Shown here: piece after piece, positions 9,113 to 21,570 of the stretch
Numbering within the stretch: the stretch's first letter is position 1
How the letters are laid out: the number at the start of each line of letters is the position of its first letter
Source of the DNA: Boswellia sacra
Lineage: Eukaryota; Streptophyta; Magnoliopsida; Sapindales; Burseraceae
Assembly (NCBI GenBank): GCA_013180625.2
Contig: SNVD02013971.1
Coordinates: forward strand, 1 to 64,000
Direction: 5' to 3'
DNA length: 64,000 nt
The notes under the pieces: generated by a model
Database searches by the model: none
Told to the model about the DNA's origin: nothing
The model's input: the letters and a program-made list of their open reading frames with translations, nothing else
Position numbers and translations under genes: made by a program

Positions 9113-10250
9113 AATTCTAGAACTTGTTTGATGGTCACTCGAGGCGAAATCCTAGACTGTGCAACATTGGGAAATGATTTAGGCCATCTTTGGACCGTTT
9201 GAGCCTTAATAGCCAACCTTGACTGAAATTGATCCCTAGTTACCCCCTTTGAGCCTTTGTAAGCCTTTTCCTTTGTTAACTCACTAAAAGATTTCCTAAC
9301 CTCAAATGAATTTGTTCCAAACAGTTTATCCCTTACCTATGAGCATGTAGATCATTCACAATTAAATTTTGATCTATGTTCTGGTTTTGGGAAGTTAGAG
9401 GAGGTTGGGATGTGTCATGAGCAATGCAAGTGAGTTCTATTGTGTTTGCAAAAAAAAGAAAAAAGAAAAAAGAAAAAAAGCCAATCTGTACTTATCGTCC
9501 ATGTACTTACACATTGAGGACAATGTGTTGTTTAAGTGTGGGGGAGGGGAAGTGTTAAAAAAAAAAAGAAGAAAAAAAAGAGAAAAAAAAAAAGAAGAAT
9601 AAGAGATCTATACCCTTAAGTGTTCTTAAAAAGAATGAAACAACAAAGTGTGGGGGTGTAGTTTTCTTTTGTTTTCTGCAAAAAAAAAAAAGAATTGAGT
9701 GTTCTAAATAAGTTTGGGGGAGTAACCTGGTGAATTGAAATGAAGTTGTGTTATAGGGTTGAGCTCTACATAGTCTTGAATGATTTATGTGTTTGTGGGT
9801 GATTTGAGCCAAATTATTATCCTTTATCATACCTTCACCCAAGCCAAACGTTACAAGCTTAATAAAGTCCTACTTGATCCTTGGTGTTGTGCATGTCTAC
9901 ATTAGTGGAGAGTGACTTGAAAAGCAGGCCTATGGAGTTCATTTATACACACATCTTCAATATTAATATGATTCATTTTTATGCATAAACTCATCTGGGT
10001 TACAAGTGATTAGGTGAGAATGGCTCTACACACACACACTAGAGGAATTGAAGTGTAGCGAAACTAATCTTTGAGATGAAATTCTTGATTAATTGCACTA
10101 TTTTGAAGTTTTCCTTGGGTTATAATTAAGTACAATCTTTGAGGCCTATTTGCAAGATGAAGCATTTGTGTGTTTTAATTTTTTGTTGATTCTGTTTCGG
10201 TTTAGTTTTATTTCATATTGTCGTAGTTGCTCGAGGACTAGCAAAGTCTA
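9113..10250 (+). other. Athila 3' non-coding region with repeated polypurine tracts
   Basis: Contains conserved blocks ('ctcgaggcgaaatcct', 'gatttaggcc', 'ttgaaaagcaggc', 'ggctacacacacac'-like), A/G-rich tracts (9446-9480, 9555-9600) and repeated 'AAGTGTGGGGG'-like words at about 9535, 9648 and 9710 resembling the true polypurine tract. It is collinear with 21571-22500 of the Tat-like element and nearly identical from 9597 onward to the interior of the Athila derivative at 62090-62766. Confidence 0.75.
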
Positions 10251-10264
10251 AGTGTGGGGGAATT
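10251..10264 (+). other. Polypurine tract of Athila-type element
   Basis: AGTGTGGGGGAATT directly abuts the right LTR, the position from which plus-strand DNA synthesis is primed. Confidence 0.85.
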
Positions 10265-11687
10265 TGATAAGTGTCTATTTATATATCATTTTCATATCAA
10301 TTCGTCCATGTTTCTTTGCTATATTCCTTGGTATTTTTATGTTTTTTGTGTGGTTTTTGATGTTTGTAGGAGTTTTGGAGAACTTACACAAAATTGGAGT
10401 AAAACCCTTCATTTTCACCTCTGCTAGTCAACCAATTTCTTGGAGTTGATTGTATCGATATACAATTAACCGGATAACATGCTATATACCATTGAAAAGC
10501 TCTCGAAGTCTATTTTCTGGAGAAATTTACGGTTCACGAATTTATGTAGTGTACCGAAAGTTGTGATAAAAATGGTATGAGAAGTGTATATTTGTAATTC
10601 CATATATCACTGTAGCATGTTATTAAATACGGGGCACTGTAGCAAGTTACTGTAGCAGAGTTTAAACACATTTTAGGGTTTTATTTTCATAACTTGAAGA
10701 GGGGAAACGTGGGAGGAGGCTGCATTTCTGGATTTCTCTCATCCCTTGGAGTTCTTGAAGGAGAAAGAAGATTTTGAAAGAGGAGGAACTACATTTCCAA
10801 GAAGATTCATCTACAAAGAAGATTTTCAAAGAATTTGCTAAGTTCTTTCTTTCCTTTTCAATTCTGGAATTTCTCTGTATTGTGTTTGTTATTCTGATTG
10901 AATATGTGTAACTAATCTGAATTGGTTGAGGGTGATTTCAAAGCCCTTGATATGGATTTTGTGAGTTGATTGTGTAAGAAATTGTTATCCAATTCTCTAA
11001 TTGAAGTTGCTTGTATTTTCCCATATCTAATGCTTATGATTGCTTACTGATTGTATTTGGAATGGCCAACTGAATATAATCTGTTGTTGTCTATTGCTAG
11101 ATTAGAAATCTTGATCCGTAATTGTCATGAATTTCCAATCATTAGTAGCAAAATTGTGATCAGAGATTGCAATTGGAAAATACAACCTAGGTTAAATAAT
11201 CCGAACTTGTGTGATTATTGCTTAGATCAACCTATCTTTCTCATCGTAATGCTTCTATTGAATTAAACTTAGAGAGCTTGTTCTAGGTTGTTTAATGGAT
11301 AGAGATTAAATAAAGAGCTTGTTTTATTTAACAACAAAGTAAGGAAAGATTGGGATAACAGAGCTTGTTGTTATCTACGGTTGATAACTTCAATGCTGTA
11401 ATTGGATTACAATTCTATGTTAATTCACAAATTCATATCTTGTGGCAGAGAAAGAACCCTTAACCAAGTGTCTCTCATTGATCTTTCATTCAAATTAACT
11501 TCTGTTTTGTTATTCTTAATTTGCATTCTTATTTCATTTAGTTAATCATTCAACAAAACCCCCCCTGTTTAGTTTATCGTTGCTAGAAAATAACGAATTC
11601 AATTAGAATCAATCCTCGTGGGAACGATATCTACTTATCACTTTATTACTTGTGCGACTAGTATACTTGCTAGTTTCGAACGCATCA
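10265..11687 (+). repeat. Right LTR of the Athila-type element
   Basis: Nearly identical to 2415-3838, with only scattered substitutions and 1-3 bp indels. It ends GCATCA and is followed by the TGATG target duplication. Confidence 0.95.
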
Positions 11688-11692
11688 TGATG

Positions 11693-11755
11693 CCATAGAC
11701 CTTTTAAACACAAAATGACCTGAATACCCTTATGAATTCAATTAATTCATTAGAT
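11693..11755. repeat. MULE-2 left terminal inverted repeat, inner part
   Basis: Continues the TIR broken at 2414. 'ccatagaccttttaaac' and 'gaatacccttatgaattca' match the right TIR read on the other strand. Confidence 0.85.
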
Positions 11756-12239
11756 ATTAACTTCCTTCATTCCCTCCACTTCCTCTTCCGTAATCCTTGT
11801 CTTCCATGACTCCATCTCTCCCAAAATTTGAAACACTTCCAATCAATCACCACACAATCGTAGAATTTGCATCTACAAATCTCTTACATTTTGCATATAA
11901 GCAAGAATGGTCATTTCCACCTAAGGAGGAGAAGCAACACAAAAGGTAAGTTTTCAATTTTTCTTTGTTTTTTATTTTCTGTCTTGATTGTTTGAGCACA
12001 TATTCATGATGTTAAAATGAAAATGATGGCTAGATCCATTTCTATCAAAGGAATAGAGAGGAAAATGCCTTGCATTTTTAACATTTTGAAATTTGAAAAA
12101 ATTAGGGACTTTGGTTGGATTTTGATATTAATGATTGTGGTATTAGAGTTTTGTAATGTTATTTGTGCTTGTTCGATGTTGTTTGATCTATGGGATATGA
12201 TTGGGAAGATTTGAAGCATGGGTTTGTCTAAAAATGGTG
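11756..12239. other. MULE-2 subterminal region, no gene seen
   Basis: Promoter-like AT-rich DNA between TIR and array. A purine-rich 'ctaaggaggagaagcaac' followed by 'ggtaagttt' near 11920-11950 would suit a 5' leader with a splice donor for the plus-strand gene, but this is weak. Confidence 0.35.
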
Positions 12240-13270
12240 GAAACCGACATAGACTTAGTGAAGATAGATGATAGCAAGTGTCAAATCGTCTCTCTACTCT
12301 CGCCCTCGACACTCGATAGCATTTGGGTTTTTGCTATCGAGTGTCGAATTTGGTAATTGATAGTTGATGTCCCTTTGTTTCAAAGTTATCGAGTGTCAAT
12401 TTCATGAAAATCGACATCTCATTCCTGATAGTTCAAGTATATGACGGTCGATGACATGTCGTTTCATGTTAGTCAAGTGTTGGTTACTTGAAATCCAACA
12501 ACGAGCTATCCGTCATCATGAAACCAAAACTCCATATCTTGGAAACTAAGGGAAGTTGAGTGTCGGTTGTGTAAATCTAAGTTCCTCAAAGCTAGGCAGA
12601 TGAATACGACAATGAAACTATGTTATTTGGAGTATCTGACATCCAACAGTATGGTGTTGTTGATGTTAGACTTGTCGTATGTGGATACTCAAAACGAAAT
12701 AGTTTCATTATCGGATTTGTTTACCTAGCTTCAAGCAACTTAGATTTACACGACCAATAATTGATGTCTTGGAACGAATGGACGTCGAGTGTCAGTTGTG
12801 TAGATCTAAGTTAACTCAAAGTTAGGCAGACGAATTTGACAATGAAACTATGTCATTTTGAGTATCTAACATCTGACATTGCCGACATTCGATAGTTTGG
12901 TATTGTCAAGTGTCAGACTTGTTGTATATGGATATTTAAAACGACATAGTTTCATTCTCAGATTCGTCTGCCTAGCTTCGAGCAACTTAGATTTACATAC
13001 TGACACTCAATGTCTTGAAAACGGAGGGACGTCGAGTGTCGATTGTGTAAATCTAAGTTGCTAGAACCTGGACAGATGAATCTGACAATGAAACTATGTT
13101 GTTTTGAGTATCCAACATCCGATGTGGCTGACATTTGATATTATGGCATTGTTGAGTGCCAGACTTGTTTGATGTCCAGTTTTGAATCTGATATATTTTC
13201 CTGTCGGACACTGATGATCTGTTTCAAGTTTTGGTTTTACTTTGTCAAGCTCTATCGAGTCGTGTCGAGC
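12240..13270. repeat. MULE-2 left subterminal array of TCGAGTGTCGA words
   Basis: About 1 kb with many degenerate 'tcgagtgtc' and 'gacactcga' words. It includes larger internal duplications around 'gaatctgacaatgaaactatgt' (about 12600, 12835 and 13075) alternating between orientations. The terminal position mirrors MULE-1. Confidence 0.65.
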
Positions 13271-13323
13271 GTTTGGCAGTTTTGTTGTTTTTTACTTGTT
13301 TTTACATATTTTCCATTATATAA

Positions 13324-16300
13324 ATGTTGTGTCTACTCTCTATTGAAGGTTGGAAGACATGGCAAGTGAGTTTGAACTTTTGTTCACCCTCAAGACTCCA
13401 TACAATGAGTAATAACCACACCGTAATCACTAATTTGGCAAGCTTGGACCGTATTAATCGAATTCTTTCTACCTTGACTAAGCGGCAACAAAACATGTTT
13501 TATAATACATGTTTTTGGTACCTATTAGACATTCAGAAGCTTACCTTTCTGTCTCTATTGTTTCACAATGTGCTGGAATGGGAGGTTCAAACAGTGGGGC
13601 ATGATGAAGAGATGTGGTTTCTTAATCAAGGTAAAGCATTGCGTTGGAACTACATTTCCATACTTTAATGTTTTGCATTTGTTCATTCTAGTTTTGTTTT
13701 TTACTATTATCAGCTTCGTTTTTTTATGGAGGCTTATTCATTTTTCTACACACAAGTTTGGTTTGGTGACTAGTTTGAAGTTTGCTTCCCAGTGCCAACA
13801 ATTCCCAATGCTCTAAATCCATGCCCATTGTTGGATACATAATTTCAGGGTAACGACATGCAGCTCATTGATTTCTATCCATTGCTTTGGTAATAGATGT
13901 GTCAGTTATGCCAAATGAATATGTTGTTAAGTTGGCTGTAAATTATGTTCTTGAGTAATTTTTCATGGGATGGGATCAACGTCGGTATGTCTCTCGTAAG
14001 TGGTTGAATTTTGTTAACACATTGGATAGTTTTAATGAATATCCATGGGGTTCAGTGTCTTATGATAAGACACTTAAAGGAATGAAGAAAGCTTTGAATA
14101 GAAGGTTGACAAAGTTTAAGAAACGAAAGGCAGCAAGAAGGGCAAGAGCAAGGGTGACCAAGTCAAGAGATATAACTTAAAAGGGTGCCCGTATGCTTTT
14201 TAGGTATGTATAGAAAAAAAACTGTTATTATTGTCACTTGTACACATTCAATTCCATTATTAGATGTCCATTATTACTCAAATTCATATATTATTCAGGT
14301 TTGGTTGCGTGAGTCTGTGTCGCACATTGGTGCTACATATGGGTGGGCAGATATGGCATTTGTGGAGAAGATTTCGTGCTTGTTGAAATGGGAGATAGCA
14401 AAAACCCCACCAGAGGAGATCATCCAATATGATGTCATGTTGATTAGGAGGAGTGTATGTCTTGTGCTTGTTATTATTTTTCCTGTTAACGTCCTCCCGT
14501 TGTTTTGGAGCCAACTGAGGAAAAGCGGTCCACCGATTGATATATTAGGTTAGCTCAAGTTGTTGGCATCTGGAGAGGTGCACACGTGATATGGGCTGCA
14601 TTTTAGGGCGCTCCTTTACATAAGATGAGACCATAGGGCCACCGGCTAGAGAAGATCCCTCAGGTGCATATCCCCTTGAAGAACCTGAAGATTTGATTAC
14701 CGATATAGTAAGTCATTGTGATGATAGTGTTCGCACCCCACCCAATGTTTCATTTATTACTCTTGTACATGTAGGCTTCCACACTGATCTTCGTGCACTT
14801 GGGTCAGCTTCTCCTATAGGGCCTACGACTAACTATCCTATAGGTGACTCTTTCCATGGACTTGAGCGCAGTTCCCCCCATACACATCATATCCCATTTA
14901 GTTCCAAGGTATATTGTCAATATTCTCTAAGAAAACTATTTTCATGAGCACGTTTGCACATTATCATTTGTGAGGAATGCTGACATTAAACAATAATATA
15001 CAACCACCGTTAGTCGACAATGACTTTCAGACCATTGTACTCTATGAGTTGATGGGACTTCGGGAAGAGCTTAGATCATTACAGTGAGAGAAGAAGGAGA
15101 TGTGCGAGGACAGATTACTCCCACATGAGGCCGTTGTATTATTGGGTGGTCACATCGGGTACGCTGACATGGTACATATGGTGACTTCACCAACATAATT
15201 AATTTAGCTGATGCTTTTTAGTATGACTAAAAAATGAATATGTCTTATTGGTTTTCTATTATCCAGGATGCGAATGACACTGATGACGAAGGTCATTATG
15301 CAATAGAAGTTGACCTTTCGCAGGCGAGTGTACAAGTCCTTGATGGTGCTCCCACGGGTTTCGTATCCCTCTGAGGTCGATGCTTGTTTCCAGGTAAGCA
15401 TAAATGGAGCCCCTTTGCCAGTCCCCCAGGTAGAAAGAGAGTAAACGTGTTACCATATGTAGACCTAGAGGTACCACATGTAGACCCAAAGGAGCCTGTT
15501 GTATAGCATATAGACCTAGTTATACAACATGCAAACTCTTTCTCGCATACACTTGTTCAGCCACGGGTTCCAATATTTGACCTGGTTGCTCCTACCCCTA
15601 ATGATGAATACAGGAGATTGAATAGCTGGGTGACGGATGGTACAAGCCACATTGACATGGCCGTTTGCGATGCGACTCGTGACTTCTTCACTATCTGGAC
15701 TACCCTGACACAGTTGCTTTCATTTAAGGTTCTTATGATTCCATATCCTCTAATAAACTACAGATTATTGCAAAAATCACTGACTACAAACATTTTATGC
15801 AGCATATTGACGGTTATCTTTACATATTACGATGTAGAGTGAAGGAATTGAGACCAGATGTTGCAGAAAGGTTAACATTCCTGGATACAACTTTTTGGGT
15901 AAAATTTTTATAATCAACTTAAATTACAATATATTATAGTATTTAATCATATTGATTTCATAATTCTCTACTAGCTTTTTTTAACATTATTTGCTCCTTT
16001 ACAGGAAAAAATACAAGGACTATCGACATGATACTAGAGCAAATTAGATGATACAGTTTGGGAGAATAAATATGATCTTATTCAATATGTCATGGGGAGA
16101 TGCTGCTCATTGGTCGTGCATGGATTGATGTCGAATGGGTGACTGCCTTTATGTTTCCTATGCTGCATTATCTATTTTCCATCTAAGTTTTTTGACCATA
16201 TTCATATTGTTAATTTATGTCAGCATTAGGTGGCAGTCCAGGTGGATTTGAATCGCCGTCTTATTGTTATTTATAACTCCTACTTTATGAGCACTCCATT

Positions 16301-16720
16301 GACATTGTTAAGGATACAGTACATTGTTTGGCTGAGCTCATACCACATCTAGTGTCATTGAGAGATTACGAAAGTCCACATTACCCTACCACTCCTTTTG
16401 ACGTTGAGTGAATCGAGGATTCCTCTGGGTACCCTAACAAGAAGTTAAAGGAGGTGCATGCGGAGTGTATTGTCTAAAGTTCATGGAGTATTTATTTAGA
16501 GGTGTTCCTTTGATGAACATTCAAGCATCACCGACGAGACCCTTCACCGAAGAATGGTGATACACATTTGGACTCATCGGATACAAACACAGCAGGCTGT
16601 TGGAGATTCTATGGAAACATGCTCAGTGGTACCTTTTACGGTTGAGCCACAGGCCATATACTAAGTGGGCATTGTTATACCACGATGCTTTGTATGCAGC
16701 CATCATGTGCAGGTTTATAT
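13324..16720 (+). pseudogene. DUF1985 / Ulp1 (C48) cysteine protease gene of MULE-2, broken
   Basis: The DUF1985 part starts near 13400 ('TKRQQNMFYNTCFWYLLDI'), continues 'HDEEMWFLNQGKALRW' and 'HFSTHKFGLVTSLKF' (about 13735), then 'DFYPLLW', and ends with 'FNEYPWGSVSYDKTLKGMKK' (about 14030-14100) and a basic tail. A weaker middle region (14300-15900) leads to the protease. At 16228 the catalytic His block reads 'QH*VAVQVDLNRRLIVIY', where the Trp after His is now TAG. At 16453-16490 'GACGVYCLKFMEYL' carries the catalytic Cys (16459-16461). Homology runs on to about 16720. Ulp1-type proteases cleave SUMO-like proteins; copies carried by MULEs are of unknown use to the element. Stops and frameshifts show the gene is dead. 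Confidence 0.8.
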
Positions 16721-16989
16721 CCTTGTCTAGTTGTATAAGGCTTTTTGGTGTATATATGTATAGTTAGACTTGTTAAAGATAATGTAATTAACTAACATTG
16801 TAGCTTTACTAGAACAAGTTAAATGTTATTACATCCCTAATTTTAGGATAGTTGACAAGAAATAGCAAGTATCACATTATAAATTGTGAATATGAAAAAA
16901 TTTTAAATATTAGTACATTGCATAAATTGGCCAAATTAGATAAGAAAAATAAAAACACATTGAGTAACATTATAAAGAAATCAACCATT

Positions 16990-17786
16990 ATTACACTACG
17001 TGCCTGTGGCCACATCAAATGGAACTACATTGCGACAAGTCTGATGATTATGACTAGATCCTCTACATCATCTCAAACTACAACTCAAGATGGACTCATC
17101 GACGAAATGAATCTAATTCCTACTAGGATGACTTGCTAGTCTCCTCATAATTGGTGGTAGAACCACTCTACTTCTTACCTCTTTTGGAATCATCCAATCC
17201 TCACATACTCCAACAGAAACAACAGGAAGAGCATATGCATGGAGTAATCTTTCTGTTGTGTACCAGAAGGCATAATAATCATTGCATGAAAGTAGGTTTA
17301 TATGTTTGTAAACAGTTAATACATGCGCACAAGGCAACTATTCAAGATCATACACCCTACACATGCAAGTCCGGGCATGCATGTCAACCACATTGACGTG
17401 ATCATTTTCGTTTACCTCCTACATAGTGAGGGAGATCCCACTAACTCTCATATGATCATCCTCTTGTAAACGATCCTCCATCAACTTGTCATCCCATGGA
17501 GAGAGATGTAATTGTAAGTTTGCAAATATCTCTCGATGCTCGTAGAACCATTATTGTAAGATTGCCCGATGATAATCCGTTAATAATGTAATCAGAAGGA
17601 AGCGACCGTGTCGAAAGTAGCTATTCATGGACTTAACGATATCAGTTGTCATGATGTTATACCTCTGGCCATGGAACTGTGAACGTGCCCATTTCTCCAC
17701 ACTAATGTCATGAAGATAAGTTACAGCTGTGGGCATATATGATTAAAGCTGTCGTATATGATAGCTGAAATCTGAACTGTGGTAAA
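16990..17786 (-). pseudogene. MULE-2 transposase, C-terminal part (SWIM and zinc knuckle)
   Basis: On the minus strand, directly left of the Tat-like insertion, 'YLHDISVEKWARSQFHGQRY' (about 17735-17675) matches the conserved MULE transposase segment before the SWIM domain. 'NIMTTDIVKSMNSYF' follows, then 'MPCAHVLTVYKHINL' (about 17337-17290), the C-x-H part of the SWIM zinc finger. Next come 'WMIPKEV-SRVVLPP' and a terminal knuckle remnant 'CRGSSHNHQTC' (C-x4-H-x4-C) near 17060-17030, ending by 16990. Several stops are present. The reading continues across the insertion into 31864-33690: 'AARTY' on one side and 'HSSDFSY' on the other join at the insertion point. Confidence 0.85.
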
Positions 17787-19587
17787 TGTAGACATTAAAT
17801 TTTTGAGGCTCAATAAAGGAATGAAGATGAATATTGAGTAACGATAATGACCAAAATGCCTTTGAAGGCCAAGAAAGGTAAGGTGCGAAGGAGTTGGTGA
17901 AAGGTCTCAAAAATTGACGTATGACTTCAAAAAATCACAAAAAATAATCCAGGAGGAATTTGATGATAATCAAACACCGTTATGAAGCTATGGATGTCTA
18001 GTTTTCATAGAAATTTACAAATCACAAATTGGAATTGAACTCAAAAAGTTATAAGCAATTAAATACATAAAGGTCAGAAGAGACTACATTACAAAATTGT
18101 AAAATAGGAAGGGCCAAACGGCGAGTTCACTATTCATCTGGCACTATTCACTATCGGTCAAACAACTGCCTATATTGTTCATCACCGGTCAAATAGCCAG
18201 TTGGACTGTTCATTCGATACTGTTCATCCGTATCCCACATCGATTTTTTATCATATTTTCACTCTAAGCAAAGCCTATATAAGCACACCTTAGCCACACT
18301 TTCCAAGACACACTGATTGTCAAATAAAACTATCTCTTTCTTCCTCTAGAAGACATGCTCAATAATTTGATAAGTCTTTTCTAATATATTTTTTTAGGGG
18401 TTCTATTGCTTTAAACCTGGAAAGGGTACGTCTTAGGAGCAGAATTCTCTCGTCCCTCCTATTTTCTCTTTTATTTTTCTTGCTTAGAATAAACATGTTT
18501 AGAATTTTATTTTATGCTTATGAGCATGTTTACAGTTATTATGAATTGTTTTAACCCCATTTATTTTGCAAGATGGATAAGTGTGTCAAGGTAAGTCCGC
18601 AAACTTTCCTTTTTTCGAATCATGCATTGGAATTTACTTTCTTTGTGAATGCTTAGAACCATGATTAGAAGAACATGTTTAGAATCATGCTTAAGAGCAC
18701 ATGATTAGAATAATGCTAGGAAAACTTACTTGCTTTGATGAATGCTAGGAAATAACATAGAATAGGTAGAATTATCATGTTGCCCTTGAGTGCTATGATT
18801 GAGGTTGATTTCTTGAATTAGGCTAAAATATGCCATGATTGCCAGAATTACCATGTTTAGGCTAGAAATGCCATGATTCTTAATAAATTGACATGGATTA
18901 TGCTAGAAAAGCAAGTAATGGAATTGCCATGATAGAATTTATCAAAAAGATTATGGCTTTGTATGATTTATGCATGTATGAATGTTTGTATGCTAAGAAA
19001 TGTAATTGCGTGATGCCATAAAGTGACGGTGGACTCACATTAATGGTGAGGGACCATCACTTAGAATAAATATTCAAATACATGAATGTATGCAATGTTT
19101 TATTTTTATTGTTGAATAACAAATGTTGTAATCCTCTTCCCTTCCCCCATGTTTGATAGAAATGTATTATTTTCTCGTCCCTCTTTCTTTGTATGAATAT
19201 ACTACTATTTTGATTGAATAATCACCTCATACGTCTAATGAAGATAAAAATGAAAATGTGTGCATAAAATTAATCACTTAAGTGGACTAAATAACAATAC
19301 GAGTTATTCTTATTTGGTATTTCCTAAGTGGAGGCCGGATTTACAATCGGGCAAGTCGAAAGACCCGTACCTAACTTGCCGAACCTATCTATGAAGGGAC
19401 GATGATAGTTTAGGTCCCAAGGTAAGGGATAAGATTGCTCCCATTCATTCCCAGTTGAATAATTAGGTGGCGACTCTTTTCTTTAGACGTGCCCATGGCT
19501 CGTTTGTGTTCCCTTAAGTCTCGAAAGAGACTTTTAACACAGTGTCGTGGATGTAAATACTCTAGCGAGATGAAAGCTCGATTTACA
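17787..19587 (+). repeat. Left LTR of the Tat/Ogre-like element
   Basis: Begins TGTAGACATT and ends TTTACA. It contains a run of 'atgattagaat'-like words (18650-18960) and 'CTATATAAGC' at about 18275. The right LTR aligns throughout. Confidence 0.9.
18276..18283 (+). promoter_or_regulatory. TATA box in Tat-like LTR
   Basis: TATATAAG, conserved at 30558-30565 in the other LTR, preceded in both by 'cccacatcgattttttatca'. It is the likely element promoter. Confidence 0.65.
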
Positions 19588-19588
19588 T

Positions 19589-19606
19589 TGGTGACTCCAT
19601 TAGGGA
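19589..19606 (+). other. Primer-binding site, Tat/Ogre type
   Basis: TGGTGACTCCATTAGGGA, one base past the LTR. It resembles the TGGCGACTCC-type sites of Ogre-like elements, thought to prime on tRNA-Arg. Confidence 0.65.
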
Positions 19607-20345
19607 TAAGAGAAGTTCATTTTGATGGGAAAACCAAATCCTAATACCTCATGTTCATATAATGAGTCCTTGCATCACTACAGTTTTGTACAAAATGAGC
19701 ATGAATTGCCTAAAATTAGCCGCGTAACGTTGGCATGAGATGTCTTTCACTCCATTCAACCCCTAGACAACTCATGTTGGTGTCACCATCTTTGGGCACA
19801 TGCCATTGGATTGGTATAAAAAAAAAGACCGGCCCAAAGGGGCATCTCTCACTCGAAGGAGCCTAGACCATTGGACCCTTGAGATTCAAGCCCATGTAAA
19901 TGGCTTTAGAAATTTCCAATATGATGAATATCTAAAACCCATGTTGAAATGCATGTCTATGGATGTAAATTTCCCATGATTAGAATATCGTCAACTCAAA
20001 ACCTCATGGAACCATGACCCATAAAAGAACAAAATGGGAACATGTGCGGTTATCATGACATTTTGAAAATCATGTTATGATAATCATGAAGAATCTAACG
20101 TCAACAATGAATGTTAGAATTACGGGAGAGAATCTTGCATTTCCACATCCCATGATGATGTCTTGGGAATAAAGCCAAAAATACTGAGAAAAGAGACTTG
20201 ACCTCACATGTGTGAGAGGAATGAGGTTGGAAGGCTGAAAGCGTGTTTATGCCCTTATATGAGCATGCATCATATCATGCATACATGCATGCATGCATGG
20301 CAATAACACCTTTCTTTTACAGCCATCATAGCTTGGGTTAGACGG

Positions 20346-21271
20346 GGAGGATGCTTGAAATGGCAAGAGGAACCAACTGACGAAATGGAAGCATCCAATA
20401 ACAACAATGCTAAAATGGCTCAAATAAGGGCTGATATCACCGCACCTCAACAACAAATGGCTCAACTCATTAAAGCTTTATGGAATGGGCCCAACTGCAT
20501 GAATCAATCTCCACCTGAGGGGAATGGTGGTGAAGATGGTGAGACTAGTCAAGGTAGAGATAGGGGGAAAAGCCAGTCAACCAAAAGGAACCCGAATCGA
20601 TCAGACAGTTGGCCAAAGACATGAAAAAAGTCGAATCCCTCTTGAAGAAGGAGCTAAAAGGGGTCGAAGACCTAGATAACATCTTACTCATTGGAGACAA
20701 TGATTTACAACCAAAGTTTCATCTGCGAAACTTGCCTAAGTTCAATGGAGAGGGTAATCCAAAGACACACTTGAGACAATGTGCAGTTGTCATGGCCACA
20801 ACTCCTTTGACAAAGGAATATATCTTGAAGTATTTCACGCTATCCTTAGAAGGTGATGCGGTAGTGTGGTATCACGACCTCCCCAAAAGAGTTCGAGAAG
20901 ATTGGGAGGAGCTATCTGAACAATTCGTAGAATAGTATCGCCATAACATGCAACTGGGGGCAACTTTGAGAGATTTAGAGACGACACATCAAAAGCCCAA
21001 TGAGACTTTCTTAGAATATCTAGTCCGTTGGAGGGCCAAAGCTGCCAAGATGACCACGAGGCCCATGGAGAAGGATCAAGTTCGTATGGTGATCAATGAA
21101 GCGCATGCCTTCATCACTGATAGGCTTATAGGCTTTCCAATCAAGATATTCAAAGATTTGTGTGATTCAAGCATTCAAATAGAAGATTTGGAAGGTGGGC
21201 AGAGGAGAAGCAACAACAGAAATCAAGAGCAATATGACCAATTCAGCGGATCAAACAGTAAGGATGCATAA
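20346..21271 (+). pseudogene. Tat/Ogre-like Gag (retrotransposon gag domain), interrupted
   Basis: After a low-complexity N-terminal part (20346-20600) a frameshift near 20600 leads into 'FNGEGNPKTHLRQC', 'YFTLSLEGDAVVWYHDLP' and 'WEELSEQFVE', then a TAG at about 20933 where the family has Gln, then 'YRHNMQLGATLRDLETTHQK', 'NETFLEYLVRWRAKAAKM' and 'LIGFPIKIFKDLC'. This is the capsid-type gag domain of the Tat/Ogre clade. It ends at 21271, shortly after the domain, with no zinc knuckle and no following protease. The protein would bind its own RNA and build particles; here it is inactive or nearly so (one frameshift, one stop). Confidence 0.85.
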
Positions 21272-21570
21272 GTGCATGTGAGAATCCTTGACCTAGGGAA
21301 AAGAATAACGATGTTTTGAAATGTTTTGTCTTAAAAATGATGCAAGAGTTGTATATTTTTTTTATGATCATTGATAAAGTCTTGATACTCATTGGAAATA
21401 GATTTTTTGGTAATACGTGAGATTATGTTATTTGCATACTTGACTCTTTTTAGATGAGTTTCATTCTTGATTCTTTAAATCATTTGAGCATAATAGCCAT
21501 GAATATAGAACTTTATATTACTTAGAGAAACTTTATATAAATAAAGCTTCGTGTTGAGATCTCATAAGAC
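21272..21570 (+). other. Short AT-rich spacer after gag
   Basis: No coding signal. It joins the gag end to the Athila-like 3' block. Confidence 0.4.

Larger units (their letters stand above)
2415..11687 (+). mobile_element. Athila-type Ty3/gypsy element with deleted pol and captured cargo
   Basis: The element is bounded by LTRs of 1424 and 1423 bp that start TGATAAG, end GCATCA and look about 98-99% identical. The 5-bp target duplication is perfect (TGATG at 2410-2414 and 11688-11692). A TGGCGCC-type primer-binding site follows the left LTR and a GTGTGGGGG polypurine tract precedes the right LTR. The interior holds a shortened gag, a protease with a changed catalytic motif, a short RT remnant, and then non-Athila content: a Cys-rich basic protein frame, 68-bp repeats and a LOG pseudogene. 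It cannot supply RT or integrase, so its recent movement needed a helper in trans. It lies within the left TIR of MULE-2. Confidence 0.92.

Noticed and set aside
9555..9842. Phe-rich frames at 9555-9842 and 61896-62342
   Set aside because: Antisense to the A/G-rich non-coding tract of the Athila elements; low complexity.
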